Below the pieces are notes generated by a model. It did not search any database. It was not told where the DNA came from and was given only the letters and a program-made list of their open reading frames with translations. This document shows positions 13,974 to 24,299 of a DNA stretch of 32,163 bases, one piece after another. A program made the translations under genes and the position numbers. Each line of letters begins with the position of its first letter. Within the stretch, counting starts at the first letter, position 1. Source of the DNA: Lachnospiraceae bacterium (lineage in GTDB: Bacteria > Bacillota > Clostridia > Lachnospirales > Lachnospiraceae); assembly GCA_016288495.1 (NCBI GenBank), contig JAEEZH010000119.1, forward strand, positions 1 through 32,163, given 5' to 3'.

Positions 13974-15398
13974 CTATGCTCTGTGGCCTCCCACCTGGGA
14001 GTTTCGTTCTATGGCCGTAGCGCCTTCCTCCAGGTTCATTCCTCTGATAAGGGCATTCTTACCATACTTTTTCTTCACACTCAGAATAGCTTCCTGAAGA
14101 CGTTTTTCCCGTTCCAGTTCCTGTTCTGTCTTCTCAAAACTGCCGTAATCGGTAAACAGATCCAGCTGACGGGGTGCGCTCTCCATTGCTTCGGATGCGG
14201 CCTTGACATGGTTGAACACAATATACATACGTCTGACAGTCAGATTTTTATCCACTATCCTGTCAAACAATCTCAGGACAGCCTCGATCATAAGCTTTGA
14301 AGAGGAAGTCATGCTGCCCAGGTTTTCACTGCCATGGGCGCTGTGGGGGACCATCCTGCCGTAATGGTCCTGCCTGAAATCTCCCTTGTAATCCTTCATC
14401 GCATTTTCATTGGACAGATTTTCCCTGTCATAACCCACGGTCAGGACCACCTGGTCCGCCATAAGATTCTTATCCACCAGGTCAAGCACCAGCTGGTCGG
14501 TCATTTCCGTTATCACCAGCCTCGCCTTATCATAGGCATAAGGAGCGCTCAGGACCTGGCCCTGGCTTATACTGTGGCTCTCGGGTTTGTAAGCCTTTAT
14601 GTCGGAGATGAGGCAAGGTTCATAACCCCAGGCATGGTCTATCAGAAGCTCGGCATTTACGCCGAAAAGCCTGTACAAAAGCTTTTTATTAAAGTAGTCG
14701 TATTCTCCTCCCAGGGAACATCTGGCCACATCTCCCATGGTGAGCATTCCGTGCTCCTTCAGCTTTTTGGCATAGCCCTTCCCCACGCGCCAGAAGTCAG
14801 TGACAGGCTCATGAGTCCAAAGCTGACGCCTGTAACTCATCTCATCGAGTTCAGCGATCCTTACTCCGTATTCATCGGCTTCCATACGCTTTGCCATGAT
14901 ATCCATGGCTATCTTGGCCAGATAAAGATTGGTTCCGATACCTGCGGTGGCTGTGATCCCTGTCTCATTCAGGACCTCCATTATCATCTTTCTGGCCAGC
15001 TCCTTTGCACTCAGTTTATAGGTGTTCAGATATTCCGTCACATCCATGAATACCTCATCCACCGAATATACATGTATATCCTCGGGAGCCACATAATGCA
15101 TGTATATATTGTAGATCCGGGTACTGTATTCCATATACAGGTTCATTCTGGGTCTTGCCACTATGTATTGAGGCGGATCCTTAAGCATAGCGACCTTTTG
15201 GACCACCTCATAGAGTCTGGCCCTCCCCGGTATGCCGTAAGCCTTTAGAGCAGGAGTCACCGCCAGACAGATGGTCTTCTCTGTTCTGGACTCATCTGCC
15301 ACCACCAGAGGCGTTGTCAGCGGGTCCAGCCCTCTTTCCACACACTCTACCGAAGCATAAAAGGATTTAAGATCTATGGCTATATACTGCCTTGTCAC
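13974..15398 (-). CDS. Y-family DNA polymerase (UmuC/UvrX type)
   Basis: A 474-aa translesion polymerase. Catalytic carboxylates are D9 in AIDLKSFYASVE and D114/E115 in YSVDEVFMD; Y14 occupies the steric-gate position. Substitution of the second N-terminal aspartate by K11 is as in UvrX-type members rather than DinB. Helix-hairpin-helix residues lie near FWRVGKGYAKKLKEHGMLTMGDV (about 205-227), and a little-finger domain occupies about 265-400. The role is to copy past damaged bases, usually at low fidelity. The start is GTG, overlapping the addA stop by 4 bp (GTGA). A C-terminal stretch with RQLDLFTDYG resembles a beta-clamp binding motif (QLDLF). Cotranscription with AddAB and a YolD-like gene points to a repair role. 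Confidence 0.93.
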   Translation of the reverse strand: MTRQYIAIDLKSFYASVECVERGLDPLTTPLVVADESRTEKTICLAVTPALKAYGIPGRARLYEVVQKVAMLKDPPQYIVARPRMNLYMEYSTRIYNIYMHYVAPEDIHVYSVDEVFMDVTEYLNTYKLSAKELARKMIMEVLNETGITATAGIGTNLYLAKIAMDIMAKRMEADEYGVRIAELDEMSYRRQLWTHEPVTDFWRVGKGYAKKLKEHGMLTMGDVARCSLGGEYDYFNKKLLYRLFGVNAELLIDHAWGYEPCLISDIKAYKPESHSISQGQVLSAPYAYDKARLVITEMTDQLVLDLVDKNLMADQVVLTVGYDRENLSNENAMKDYKGDFRQDHYGRMVPHSAHGSENLGSMTSSSKLMIEAVLRLFDRIVDKNLTVRRMYIVFNHVKAASEAMESAPRQLDLFTDYGSFEKTEQELEREKRLQEAILSVKKKYGKNALIRGMNLEEGATAIERNSQVGGHRA

Positions 15399-18300
15399 AC
15401 CGGTACCTCACAGTCAAGCTTTGTGGAATAGATCAGCTTCTGACGCACACGCTTTTGCGTTATCTGCTCTACAGCCTCCGCATAATAATCAAGCTGGGTC
15501 TTATACAGCCTTACCAGATCATCAGCCTCCTTCACGGCATCGGTCTTATAATCCACGATGATATAATCCCCGTCTTCCATGAAAAGAGCATCTATTATTC
15601 CCTGGATCAGGATCTGACGTTCTTTGGGATAGCGTTTATCCACCCTGTCGGCATCCGTCAGGATACAGAAGGGCTGCTCACGCCACAGCAGCTTATTTCC
15701 AAAAGCCCTGCCCATACGCATGCCCAGAGACGATCGTGCAAAAATACTGAATGTCCGGGCTGATAAGACCGCAGCCTGTTCCCCGGTCAGAAAACCGCCC
15801 TTCACACAGTCCGCTATCTGCTGCCGGATCCCTTCTTCAGAAAGGTCACGCCCGTAATCAAACAACTCAAAGAATCTGTGATACGCCGTGCCCCGGAGGG
15901 AACCGATGAGAGGAGTATCCGAATCGGATATCCCCCGTTCCTTTCGAATAAAGGAGGGTAGAGGGCGCTGGTTTACATAATCTTCATCACTCCCGGAAGC
16001 ATCATGTGTGTTATGGTTTACATAAGTCTGAACCTCATCCCGGGCAGCTATATAAGCCTCATTCTCTTCCATAGCCAGATGCTTTAATTTTGAAACACTT
16101 GCTTTCAAAGGTACATATATAGACTGAGGTCTTAGGATGCCATCCTCATCCTCTGTACCAAAAATACTGTTATAGTAGTTATCATTACTCCCGGACCGAC
16201 CGCCGGAGTTATATCCCCGGGCGATGCGTTCGTAATATTCCAGTTTTCGCGCGGAAACATCGACATTAACGTCACGCTGTCTTTTTACAAGGTCTTCCGG
16301 ATTAGTTAATATTACTCTTAACACGTCCGAATCAATTATATTACACTCTGTAACAGCCTGGGCCAAATCAGTTGACCTGACAAGTCCGCTGAACCTGGTA
16401 TCATGACATAGCATTTCGGTCAACCAGTCACCATAGGATGAGCCTCCCAAAATTAAATCGGGAGGAAAAGAAACAGGGTCGGCTGATGCATCCTCTCCTC
16501 CGGCAGCCTCACTTCCGGCGATCAATAAACGCCTTAAGTTATCCTTGGATAAACAGGTCGACATAATCAATTTTTCTTTTGCTCTGGTCAGGGCTACATA
16601 AAGTATCCTCAATTCTTCACCGATGGACTCATTTTTAATATACCCGGATACCGCTTCTTTGATAACAGTTGTCTTTTTAATCCTCCGGACCGGGTCCACG
16701 TATTTTATCCCTATTCCCATGTCCGCATCCATCACAAGTGAATCCCTGGAATCCATCAGATTGAATTTTTTTCCCATTCCGGCGACTATGCATACAGGGA
16801 ATTCCAGACCCTTACTTTTATGTATCGTCATCAACCGGACGGCATCATCATCTTCGGACATGCTGCTGCTCTGTCCGAAATCAACTTCGTATTTTTTTAA
16901 TAACTGTATGTAATTTATAAAATTAAATAACCCTTTAAAACTTGTCTTTTCAAATTCCGCCGCGTGATCGATCAGCATCCTCAGATTAGCCGACCTGACA
17001 CTTCCGGAATCCATGGAGCAGACACTGAGAATAAAATCGTCCTCCTCCAGCAAAGCGGTGATAAGCTCGCTCACAGTCATGTATGAGGAAAATCTTTCAT
17101 ATTTTTCTATCAATCTAAATAATTTCTGCAACTTAAATTTCAGCGTTTTTTCCGGTGAATTTTCATTTATTCCGCATGTATTTTTATCCGGAAGGGGCTG
17201 TTTTTCAGCCTTTTCCTTCTTTTTATAACTATCGTAACCGTCAGCCGTGTCATTCCGCCTTTTTAGCAAATCGTCCGTTACCAAACCAGCAATTTCCGCA
17301 TATTCGACAACTGCATCGCTGAAACTGCCCTCCATATGCGCCCCTCTGATCAGGGAAAGCTCCTCATCTGTGAAGCCTCCGAAGTATCCTTTCATCACGC
17401 TGCAGAGTTTTTCATCGTTTCTGAAATTATCTATCACATAAAGCATGTCAAGAATGGTTATTATCTCATACCCGGAAAAGAAACCGTCTTTTGATTCTAC
17501 AAAGATCGGGATCTCATATTTTTCAAAAACACGCCTGAAACTTGCCTCATATTTCAGGGTACTCCGGAATAATATAACGATATCCGAGTATCGCAGAGAC
17601 CTCATTTCATTTCTTAAATCATCCTTCACTTTCAATTCATTCATCAGTTCACGGATCCTGACAGCTATGGATACCGCCTCTGCTTCCAAATTATCGCAGG
17701 TGTCATCCGGCTGTAATAATAACAGTTCTGTTTTATACATATCATTACTGTTACAGTCCGTTTTTTTATCCGGATCCGGGTATTGGGCCCCGGGTATCAG
17801 AAGAACAGAATCGTCATAGGACACCCCTCCCACTTCAGGTATCATTATCCTCTTGAAAATATAATTCACAGTATCAATGACCTGTTTTCTGCTTCTGAAA
17901 TTTCTGTGAAGGGTGATCAGCCTATTTTCATAACTATCGTTATCCGAATCATCCTCCAGCTCGGGATAAGCATTATTCTTTTCTATGAAAAGCGACGGCG
18001 TTGCCATCCTGAATTTGTATATGGACTGCTTGACATCCCCCACCATAAAAAGATTTCCTTTTTCGGGCTGTTTTTTTGACAGGGCAAGGAGCATTTTTTC
18101 CTGGACCTCATTGGAATCCTGGTATTCATCCACATATACTTCTTCGAAAAATGACCTGTAGGTCTTCGCCACCGCGGTGATATCATCTGTCAGACTGCCA
18201 TTCTCATCCTTTTCATAGAGGATCTCCAGAGTCAGATGCTCCAGATCGGCAAAGTCCAGGATCCCTTTTTCCGCCTTGGCCACCTTATATCTTTCCGAAT

Positions 18301-19369
18301 ATGCCAGCACCAGACGCACCAGCTCTTTCACCGCCGGAGCACACTTTTCCACTGTGTCAGCCTGTTCTTCAAGGTCCAGCTCATAATAATTCTTAAGCAG
18401 CTCTGTTACTATGGCTTTATATTTGGTCCGAAGATCCCCTGCCGCCTTCTTTTTGCCCTCATCCACAGCCATATCCTTTTTAACTGCCGGCATGCGTTCA
18501 AAGGACAAAGAAAGAAGAAGACCCCTTATACGTCCAATATCAAGTCCGTCTCCCCACTCTTCCAACAGTTTTTCAAAAGCTTCTGCCTCTGATCCGATCA
18601 CGTCGGCATACACATAGGGACCATCCTTCATTTCACAGTAGGCCAGCGCCCTTCGGGAGAACGTATATGCCTTTTTTATCAGATTACGGGCGTGACTGTA
18701 ATAAAACCTGACCTGTTTTGATCCCAGAAATCCCTCCATGGAATCCGGCTCAAAGCAGCTCACGCACTCCCTGAGCCAGCGGGCAGGGTCCGGCTTGGAG
18801 CGGGAAAAATCAAACAGTTTCTCAATACTTTTTTCCAGATTTTTGTCCGTATTTCCCGTGCAGATCGCCTCAGCGAGATCAGTGAACGATCGTTCTCCTC
18901 CTGCGTATTCGTCCTCCAAAAGCTGTTCCATCACTTCCTTGCGGATCAGTTTCAGTTCTCCTTCACTGCCTACCCTGAAGGAAGGATCCAGATCTATCCG
19001 GTTATAGTTATCATGAAGGAATCTTGAACAGATACCATCTATGGTATTTATATAAGCGCTTCTCACCAGCGTATTCTGACGCCGCAGATGTTCCGTGAAG
19101 GAACTGTCCTTTTCCCCCGCGGTTTCATGCTCCTCAAGAACCTGCAGCAGACGCTTCTGAAGCCGCAGCTTCATCTCATCCGCCGCTGCCTTCGTAAATG
19201 TCATTATCAGGATCCTGTCGATATCAAGCCGCTCTTTAGGATCGCAGATCCGGCCAAGTATCCTCTCCACCAGCACGGCAGTCTTTCCGGAGCCCGCCGC
19301 TGCCGACACCAGGATATTATGGCCTCTGTCCTTTATCACGCTTTTTTGTTCTTTGGTAAACTCCATCAT
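15395..19369 (-). CDS. addA: ATP-dependent helicase/nuclease subunit A
   Basis: A 1324-aa subunit of the AddAB (RexAB) complex, which unwinds and resects double-strand breaks and recognises Chi. An SF1A helicase core follows the N-terminus: Q-motif EFTKEQKSVI, Walker A SAAAGSGKT (K29), motif II YVDEYQDSNEVQ, motif III VGDVKQSIYKFRMA, motif V LMTIHKSKGLEFP and motif VI YVALTRAKEKL. The C-terminal RecB-type nuclease includes IIVDYKTDAV. The start at 19369 lies 1 bp after the addB stop and has GGGGA upstream; an upstream frame extension overlaps addB and is rejected. The segment from about 16.1 to 18.0 kb is clearly AT-richer than both ends, with AT-ending codons. Confidence 0.96.
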   Translation of the reverse strand: MMEFTKEQKSVIKDRGHNILVSAAAGSGKTAVLVERILGRICDPKERLDIDRILIMTFTKAAADEMKLRLQKRLLQVLEEHETAGEKDSSFTEHLRRQNTLVRSAYINTIDGICSRFLHDNYNRIDLDPSFRVGSEGELKLIRKEVMEQLLEDEYAGGERSFTDLAEAICTGNTDKNLEKSIEKLFDFSRSKPDPARWLRECVSCFEPDSMEGFLGSKQVRFYYSHARNLIKKAYTFSRRALAYCEMKDGPYVYADVIGSEAEAFEKLLEEWGDGLDIGRIRGLLLSLSFERMPAVKKDMAVDEGKKKAAGDLRTKYKAIVTELLKNYYELDLEEQADTVEKCAPAVKELVRLVLAYSERYKVAKAEKGILDFADLEHLTLEILYEKDENGSLTDDITAVAKTYRSFFEEVYVDEYQDSNEVQEKMLLALSKKQPEKGNLFMVGDVKQSIYKFRMATPSLFIEKNNAYPELEDDSDNDSYENRLITLHRNFRSRKQVIDTVNYIFKRIMIPEVGGVSYDDSVLLIPGAQYPDPDKKTDCNSNDMYKTELLLLQPDDTCDNLEAEAVSIAVRIRELMNELKVKDDLRNEMRSLRYSDIVILFRSTLKYEASFRRVFEKYEIPIFVESKDGFFSGYEIITILDMLYVIDNFRNDEKLCSVMKGYFGGFTDEELSLIRGAHMEGSFSDAVVEYAEIAGLVTDDLLKRRNDTADGYDSYKKKEKAEKQPLPDKNTCGINENSPEKTLKFKLQKLFRLIEKYERFSSYMTVSELITALLEEDDFILSVCSMDSGSVRSANLRMLIDHAAEFEKTSFKGLFNFINYIQLLKKYEVDFGQSSSMSEDDDAVRLMTIHKSKGLEFPVCIVAGMGKKFNLMDSRDSLVMDADMGIGIKYVDPVRRIKKTTVIKEAVSGYIKNESIGEELRILYVALTRAKEKLIMSTCLSKDNLRRLLIAGSEAAGGEDASADPVSFPPDLILGGSSYGDWLTEMLCHDTRFSGLVRSTDLAQAVTECNIIDSDVLRVILTNPEDLVKRQRDVNVDVSARKLEYYERIARGYNSGGRSGSNDNYYNSIFGTEDEDGILRPQSIYVPLKASVSKLKHLAMEENEAYIAARDEVQTYVNHNTHDASGSDEDYVNQRPLPSFIRKERGISDSDTPLIGSLRGTAYHRFFELFDYGRDLSEEGIRQQIADCVKGGFLTGEQAAVLSARTFSIFARSSLGMRMGRAFGNKLLWREQPFCILTDADRVDKRYPKERQILIQGIIDALFMEDGDYIIVDYKTDAVKEADDLVRLYKTQLDYYAEAVEQITQKRVRQKLIYSTKLDCEVPV

Positions 19370-19370
19370 C

Positions 19371-22300
19371 CTAGTCCCCGTCTTCTCTCTGCTCCTTTTT
19401 CCGGACGATCTTCGAAATGATATCACAGGCCTCATCCGGGGAAACCGTCGTCGCATCCTTGTACCCACAGCCGACGATACGTTCATCAAAGCCACAGATA
19501 TCACCGTAGCGGCAATATCTGCAGGCGGTAATATCCCCTTCCCTGTAAGGCCGGGCCTTTATCACGCCCTGTTTTATCTCCTCCGAAAAAGCATCAGCCG
19601 CATATCCCGCATAATCCGCCATATCTTTCAGAATACCGGAGGGAACCACCTTTGATCCTGCCCCCAGCGTCCCGTCATTTTTCACGGAGACCCTTATCAC
19701 ATGGGATCTGCGCTCTATATCCCTGTCCATATGACAGATGATCTCCTTATCACTGTCTGATATACCCTCCAGTATCAGATCATCCTTTACAGCCAGCTCC
19801 AGGGCAGTTTCATCCGGCAGCTCACCCATGGAAAGATCCGTCAGCGGATCATGGATATGATAATAATACATGCCTGCAGGATATATATTGCAGCCGGGAT
19901 AAGCCTTTTCCAACAGCCGGGTCACTTCCCTTAAATAAAGAGGCAGCTGAAGCTCTGTCCCGTCAAGGATATTGCAGGGATTGACGGAATTGGCGCCGGA
20001 TTTGTAATCGACCACTCTCAGATAAACATTATTCCCCTGCCGGTAAACATCAAATCTGTCAACAGTACCTCTAAGAAGTTCATTTTGGAATCTGTATTCC
20101 GTGCCTGTGGGAATAAAATCACCGCTCTGTATCTGCCAGGTGATCACGGGAAGATTCTTTTCCATCATACGGCGTATCCGTTTTTCCGCATATGCACTGC
20201 GCTTTGTGGCATAGATCGGCGAGTCTGTCAGATGACTGAAGGCGTCATTCAAAGCTCTGTCTATCATCAGTGCAGCCTCATCGCCGCTAATATCCTTCCA
20301 GCTCTTATATCCCTTCCCGGCCACCATATCGAAATAACGTTTTATCACATCATGGTATACGCTGCCCAGATCCCTTGCATCAAAGGAAAAATCTTTCTTT
20401 TCCCTGAGCCTCAATCCATAGCTTAAGAAATGGCTGTAGGGGCATGAGGCAAACTGTTCCAGACGGCTTATGGAGCTTACGAGGACCTCCCCATACAAAG
20501 CCTTTGCTGCGGCCGCGGATATGGGTTCTCCCGCATATATCCTGAAGGCATGATCCGTCATGCGCTTAAGGACATCCTTATATTCCTGTCTTGAGGCATA
20601 ATAGTCAAACAGTTCGTTAAAACGATCCTTCAGAGGATCCGTCAAAGGTTCCTTCAGGGCGCCGGCGAGATAATAAAGACCTTCCTGCTTGGTATACAGT
20701 TCATTTATATCTATTCTTTCGGGCACCCTCTGCACCTCAAGGTCCGCAAACATGGACAGAAGCATATGAATGAGGTAAGAAGGAAGACGTCTGCTTCCGT
20801 CGGAAGCAGAAAGAGAATATGACAGATACAGCCCTTCCCCGGCCTTTGTCAGATACATATAGAGATAAAATCGCTGGATAAAGGCCTCTTCAGCCGTGGA
20901 TGCGGATAAAAGAAGCCCGCCGTTCTTAAGTATGCGGCGGTCCATCTCCGACAAAAGACCGCTCTTTTTTTCATCCCGGGGTATCAAAGAGTCATTTACC
21001 CCCATCAGAAACAGGTATTTCACCTCATTTATCCTGCAGCGCCTGATATCACCGATTATCACGCTCTCGCTGTCCGGAGGCAAAATGCCTACCGAAGCCT
21101 CTTCAAGTCCCGAACGCAGGATATCCCCCAGTTCACCGATGCTTACAGGTTCATCCTGAAGAAATTCCACACACTGATCCATCAGATCCATAAGGGTTTC
21201 ATACATCTGACGGTATTCGTCGGCTCTCATGATATCCCCCTGCTGTTCAAAATATGCGGACATTTGCATGAGCTGACCATAAACATCCGTCTTTTCAAGG
21301 AAATCATACAGGATATGGACGAGACGGGAAGATGCCACCTTTTTCCTGGGGGGCAGCTGCTCCATCAGCTCTTTCGTCAGATCGGCAAAGCGTTCCCTCA
21401 GGGAATTCAGAAACAAAAGCCGCTGCTCGTCCGTATCATGTCCGGCACGGTCCCACTGTGTCAGATAATCCTTTTTACCTCTGATACCCATTGAAGAGAT
21501 ATAGTTTTCAAACAGCCTGATCTCATCCGGGGTAAAACCGGTAAAGCCGGTCTTGAGGAATCTGGAAACACTCTGAACGGAATAAGAAGATACGGTCATA
21601 TCCACTATGGCGTCGATGTATTCGGACAAAGGGTTAAGGGAAACGGAACGCCTGGAATCCATAAAAAAAGGGATTTCGTACTTGACCAATTCGGTCAGCA
21701 GAAATCTCTCATATTCTTCACAATCTCCGGTCAAGACAGCTATGTCACTGAATTTTGCCCCTTTTTCCCTGACAAGCCTGTATATACTCCGACATACATG
21801 CTCACTTTCAAGCCGCAGATCCGAGGCCTCATGTATCGAAAGCGCCGGCTCTTTGTCCTCTTCTCCTCCGGAACAGGTACCTGACACTGAGCCCGGGGTC
21901 CGAAACAGATCTTCCCATATATGAACCAGTCCGGGAACCCCGGGAAACCTATACTGCGACGTTAATGTCAGCGGCGGTTCCAAAGCCACCTTCGGTTCAT
22001 CTACGGCCAGCCTGGTGAGCTGACGTATGGTATTTATACCCATAAAAAAGAGCTGTGTGACATCTGCCTCATTATCATTCATGACAGATGCATCAAACAG
22101 CCTTCCGTTTTCATTCAACAGTTCTTTTCCAACCGTTACAGTGACAACCAGCCTTTTGCTGATACGCATCATGTGACTTAAAAATCTGAGCTGGACAGGG
22201 GTAAAGCCTGTATAGCCATCCAGATAGATCTCCGAGTTTTTCAAAAAAGCGGCTCTATCAGCCACTCTGACAGCCCTGTCCAACAATTCCTCGGGAACGA

Positions 22301-22829
22301 TATACCTTTCTTTTAAATATTCAAGCATCTTCTCATAGAGAAAGGCAATATCATCAAGCTTCATGGACAGAGTGTCATTTATTCCGGGAAGCTTTGACGA
22401 TGTAAGGGCACGGACGTCAGAAGGGAAAATATCATATTGCATGAACTCGGATATGACCGACTTGAGTTCATCAATACAGCCGGCCTTGTCCAGGTTCCCG
22501 CCCAAAGCCTTAAGGTCTCCCCCATGCCTTGATGACAGGGCTCTCAGGATCATTGACTTACCTGTGTCACGAAGCATCGCACCGGCACTGACACCGGCCT
22601 CATCAAAAATCCTGTGGGCAAGCCGTGAAAAACTGAGGACATCTATATTCATTATACCCTTGTGAGGACTCTTCTGAACAATGTCCCTCTGAGTCTGCAT
22701 ATTGAACTGTTCGGGTACCAGAATGATGAAATTACAATCGGGATTCTGCGCCGCCCGCTCAAGTATCTGCATATGCATACTATGAGTTTTACCGCTGCCG
22801 GCCCCTCCGGCGATAAATTGTAATGACAT
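19371..22829 (-). CDS. addB: ATP-dependent helicase/nuclease subunit B
   Basis: An 1152-aa partner of AddA. Walker A GGAGSGKTH at residues 8-16; the rest of the helicase-like region is degenerate, as in the family. Four cysteines for the 4Fe-4S staple are present: C796 in FASCPYSHFL, and C1103, C1106 and C1112 in CRYCRYGDIC. These match the B. subtilis pattern (C-x~300-CxxCx5C). The nuclease motif VDYKSG is near residue 940. The protein is the Chi-recognising subunit in AddAB. The ATG is 3 bp after the gatB stop with a weak ribosome site, so translation is probably coupled to gatB. Length is typical. Confidence 0.95.
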   Translation of the reverse strand: MSLQFIAGGAGSGKTHSMHMQILERAAQNPDCNFIILVPEQFNMQTQRDIVQKSPHKGIMNIDVLSFSRLAHRIFDEAGVSAGAMLRDTGKSMILRALSSRHGGDLKALGGNLDKAGCIDELKSVISEFMQYDIFPSDVRALTSSKLPGINDTLSMKLDDIAFLYEKMLEYLKERYIVPEELLDRAVRVADRAAFLKNSEIYLDGYTGFTPVQLRFLSHMMRISKRLVVTVTVGKELLNENGRLFDASVMNDNEADVTQLFFMGINTIRQLTRLAVDEPKVALEPPLTLTSQYRFPGVPGLVHIWEDLFRTPGSVSGTCSGGEEDKEPALSIHEASDLRLESEHVCRSIYRLVREKGAKFSDIAVLTGDCEEYERFLLTELVKYEIPFFMDSRRSVSLNPLSEYIDAIVDMTVSSYSVQSVSRFLKTGFTGFTPDEIRLFENYISSMGIRGKKDYLTQWDRAGHDTDEQRLLFLNSLRERFADLTKELMEQLPPRKKVASSRLVHILYDFLEKTDVYGQLMQMSAYFEQQGDIMRADEYRQMYETLMDLMDQCVEFLQDEPVSIGELGDILRSGLEEASVGILPPDSESVIIGDIRRCRINEVKYLFLMGVNDSLIPRDEKKSGLLSEMDRRILKNGGLLLSASTAEEAFIQRFYLYMYLTKAGEGLYLSYSLSASDGSRRLPSYLIHMLLSMFADLEVQRVPERIDINELYTKQEGLYYLAGALKEPLTDPLKDRFNELFDYYASRQEYKDVLKRMTDHAFRIYAGEPISAAAAKALYGEVLVSSISRLEQFASCPYSHFLSYGLRLREKKDFSFDARDLGSVYHDVIKRYFDMVAGKGYKSWKDISGDEAALMIDRALNDAFSHLTDSPIYATKRSAYAEKRIRRMMEKNLPVITWQIQSGDFIPTGTEYRFQNELLRGTVDRFDVYRQGNNVYLRVVDYKSGANSVNPCNILDGTELQLPLYLREVTRLLEKAYPGCNIYPAGMYYYHIHDPLTDLSMGELPDETALELAVKDDLILEGISDSDKEIICHMDRDIERRSHVIRVSVKNDGTLGAGSKVVPSGILKDMADYAGYAADAFSEEIKQGVIKARPYREGDITACRYCRYGDICGFDERIVGCGYKDATTVSPDEACDIISKIVRKKEQREDGD

Positions 22830-22832
22830 ATA

Positions 22833-24263
22833 TTATAGACGTTCCTTTATAAGACGGTTGATCTCACCGGGATCCGCCTGACCCTTCATGGCTTTCATAA
22901 CCTGACCCACAATGGCACCGATGGCTTTTTCCTTGCCGGCGTGATAATCCTCCACTGCCTTGGGACAGGCAGCTATGGCATCCTCCACTGCTTTCGTCAA
23001 CGCACCGGCATCCTGAACCGTCAGCAGATCATGCTCCTTTGCATATGCCAAAGGCTCCACCCCGTCTTCAAACACAGCACCGAAGACCAGCTTTGCATTG
23101 ATATTGTTAAGCTTCTTTTCCTCAACAAGAGATATGAGTTCAGCAAGGTGAACGGGTGATAACTTAACATCCTGGGCATCCTGATTCTTTTCCTTCAGCA
23201 GTCTCATGGTCTCGCCCATCAGCCAGTTGGATACCTTTTTGGGGTCCGCCGAAAGCTTTACGGTCTCTTCAAACAGATCCGCCATATGCTTTGCACCGGT
23301 GATTATCTCTATGTCGTAATCCGGTATGCCAAACTCCCGGCTATAACGCTCCATCTTCGCATCCCTGAATTCAGGCTCCCTTGCTTTTATCCCGTCTATC
23401 ATCTCCTGGGACACCACCACGGGAACCAGATCCGGATCGGGAAAATATCTGTAGTCCTGGGCATCCTCTTTTGAGCGCATGGCATAGGATTCAGCCTTGG
23501 TATCATCCCATCTCCTGGTCTCCTGGACCACGCTTTTGCCTGATTCCAGAATGTCTATCTGACGCTGGCGCTCCCCTTCTATGGCGTGGGAAATGGCCGT
23601 AAAGGAGTTCAGGTTCTTCATCTCCGTCCTGGTGCCGAAGGCCTCGCTGCCCTTTTCCCTGACGGAAAGATTGACATCAGCTCTCATGGAGCCTTCCTGA
23701 AGCTTGCAGTCCGATGCCCCGAGATACTGGATCAGCATCCTCAGCTTTTCCAGATAATTGATAACCTCCGTAGCCGAACGCATATCGGGCTCTGAAACTA
23801 TCTCTATAAGGGGTACTCCGGACCTGTTATAATCCACCAGGGATGCATCATCCCACTCGTCGTGGTTCAGCTTTCCGGCATCCTCCTCCATATGGATCTC
23901 ATGGATACCCACGTATTTTTTGTTACCTTCATCATCGGTTATCTCCACCTTACCGTTGCGGCAGATGGGCAAATAGAGCTGGGATATCTGATAATTCTGG
24001 GGATTATCGGGATAAAAATAATTCTTTCTGTCAAATTTGCCATACCGGGTGATGTCACAGTCAGTGGCAAGTCCCACGGCTATGGCATACTCAAGCACCT
24101 GTCTGTTCAGAACAGGCAGGGAACCGGGCATACCGGTACAGACGGGACAGGTATGCATATTGGGTTCGGCACCAAAGGCCGTGGAGCAGGAACAAAATAT
24201 CTTAGTCTTTGTGGCAAGCTCCACATGCACCTCAAGACCGATGACTGTTTCATATTCTTTCAT
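22833..24263 (-). CDS. gatB: Asp-tRNA(Asn)/Glu-tRNA(Gln) amidotransferase subunit B
   Basis: A 476-aa subunit with YETVIGLEVHVEL at the start, the GatB signature (phosphate-binding and tRNA-acceptor recognition). The cysteines of FCSCSTAFGAE..HTCPVCTGMPGSLP form the zinc-type site. PDNPQNYQISQL, RSGVPLIEIVSEPD and the C-terminal YqeY-like tail domain (about 330-476, ending GEINRLIKERL) follow in the usual order. It phosphorylates the misacylated Asp or Glu on tRNA with ATP, then ammonia from GatA replaces the phosphate. It lies 36 bp downstream of gatA. Confidence 0.97.
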   Translation of the reverse strand: MKEYETVIGLEVHVELATKTKIFCSCSTAFGAEPNMHTCPVCTGMPGSLPVLNRQVLEYAIAVGLATDCDITRYGKFDRKNYFYPDNPQNYQISQLYLPICRNGKVEITDDEGNKKYVGIHEIHMEEDAGKLNHDEWDDASLVDYNRSGVPLIEIVSEPDMRSATEVINYLEKLRMLIQYLGASDCKLQEGSMRADVNLSVREKGSEAFGTRTEMKNLNSFTAISHAIEGERQRQIDILESGKSVVQETRRWDDTKAESYAMRSKEDAQDYRYFPDPDLVPVVVSQEMIDGIKAREPEFRDAKMERYSREFGIPDYDIEIITGAKHMADLFEETVKLSADPKKVSNWLMGETMRLLKEKNQDAQDVKLSPVHLAELISLVEEKKLNNINAKLVFGAVFEDGVEPLAYAKEHDLLTVQDAGALTKAVEDAIAACPKAVEDYHAGKEKAIGAIVGQVMKAMKGQADPGEINRLIKERL

Positions 24264-24299
24264 GACTTAGTATTTCTCCATGCATTTATCATAACTGTA

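Noticed and set aside
14334..15248. 304-codon open frame on the plus strand
   Set aside because: It is antisense to the Y-family polymerase; its residues are those expected of a shadow frame (many His/Ile), and it has no promoter or ribosome site.
19370..19504. N-terminal extension of AddA by 45 residues
   Set aside because: It overlaps the addB coding end, is Arg/Met-rich with no family similarity, and the ATG at 19369 starts just before the conserved EFTKEQ motif.
13769..22829. AddAB plus polymerase as an anti-phage island
   Set aside because: The genes are standard chromosomal repair genes with full catalytic motifs, linked to essential tRNA genes; no integrase or defence-type effector is nearby.
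13769..22840. LexA box controlling addBA or the polymerase
   Set aside because: No GAAC-N4-GTTC type dyad was seen before addB, addA or the polymerase.
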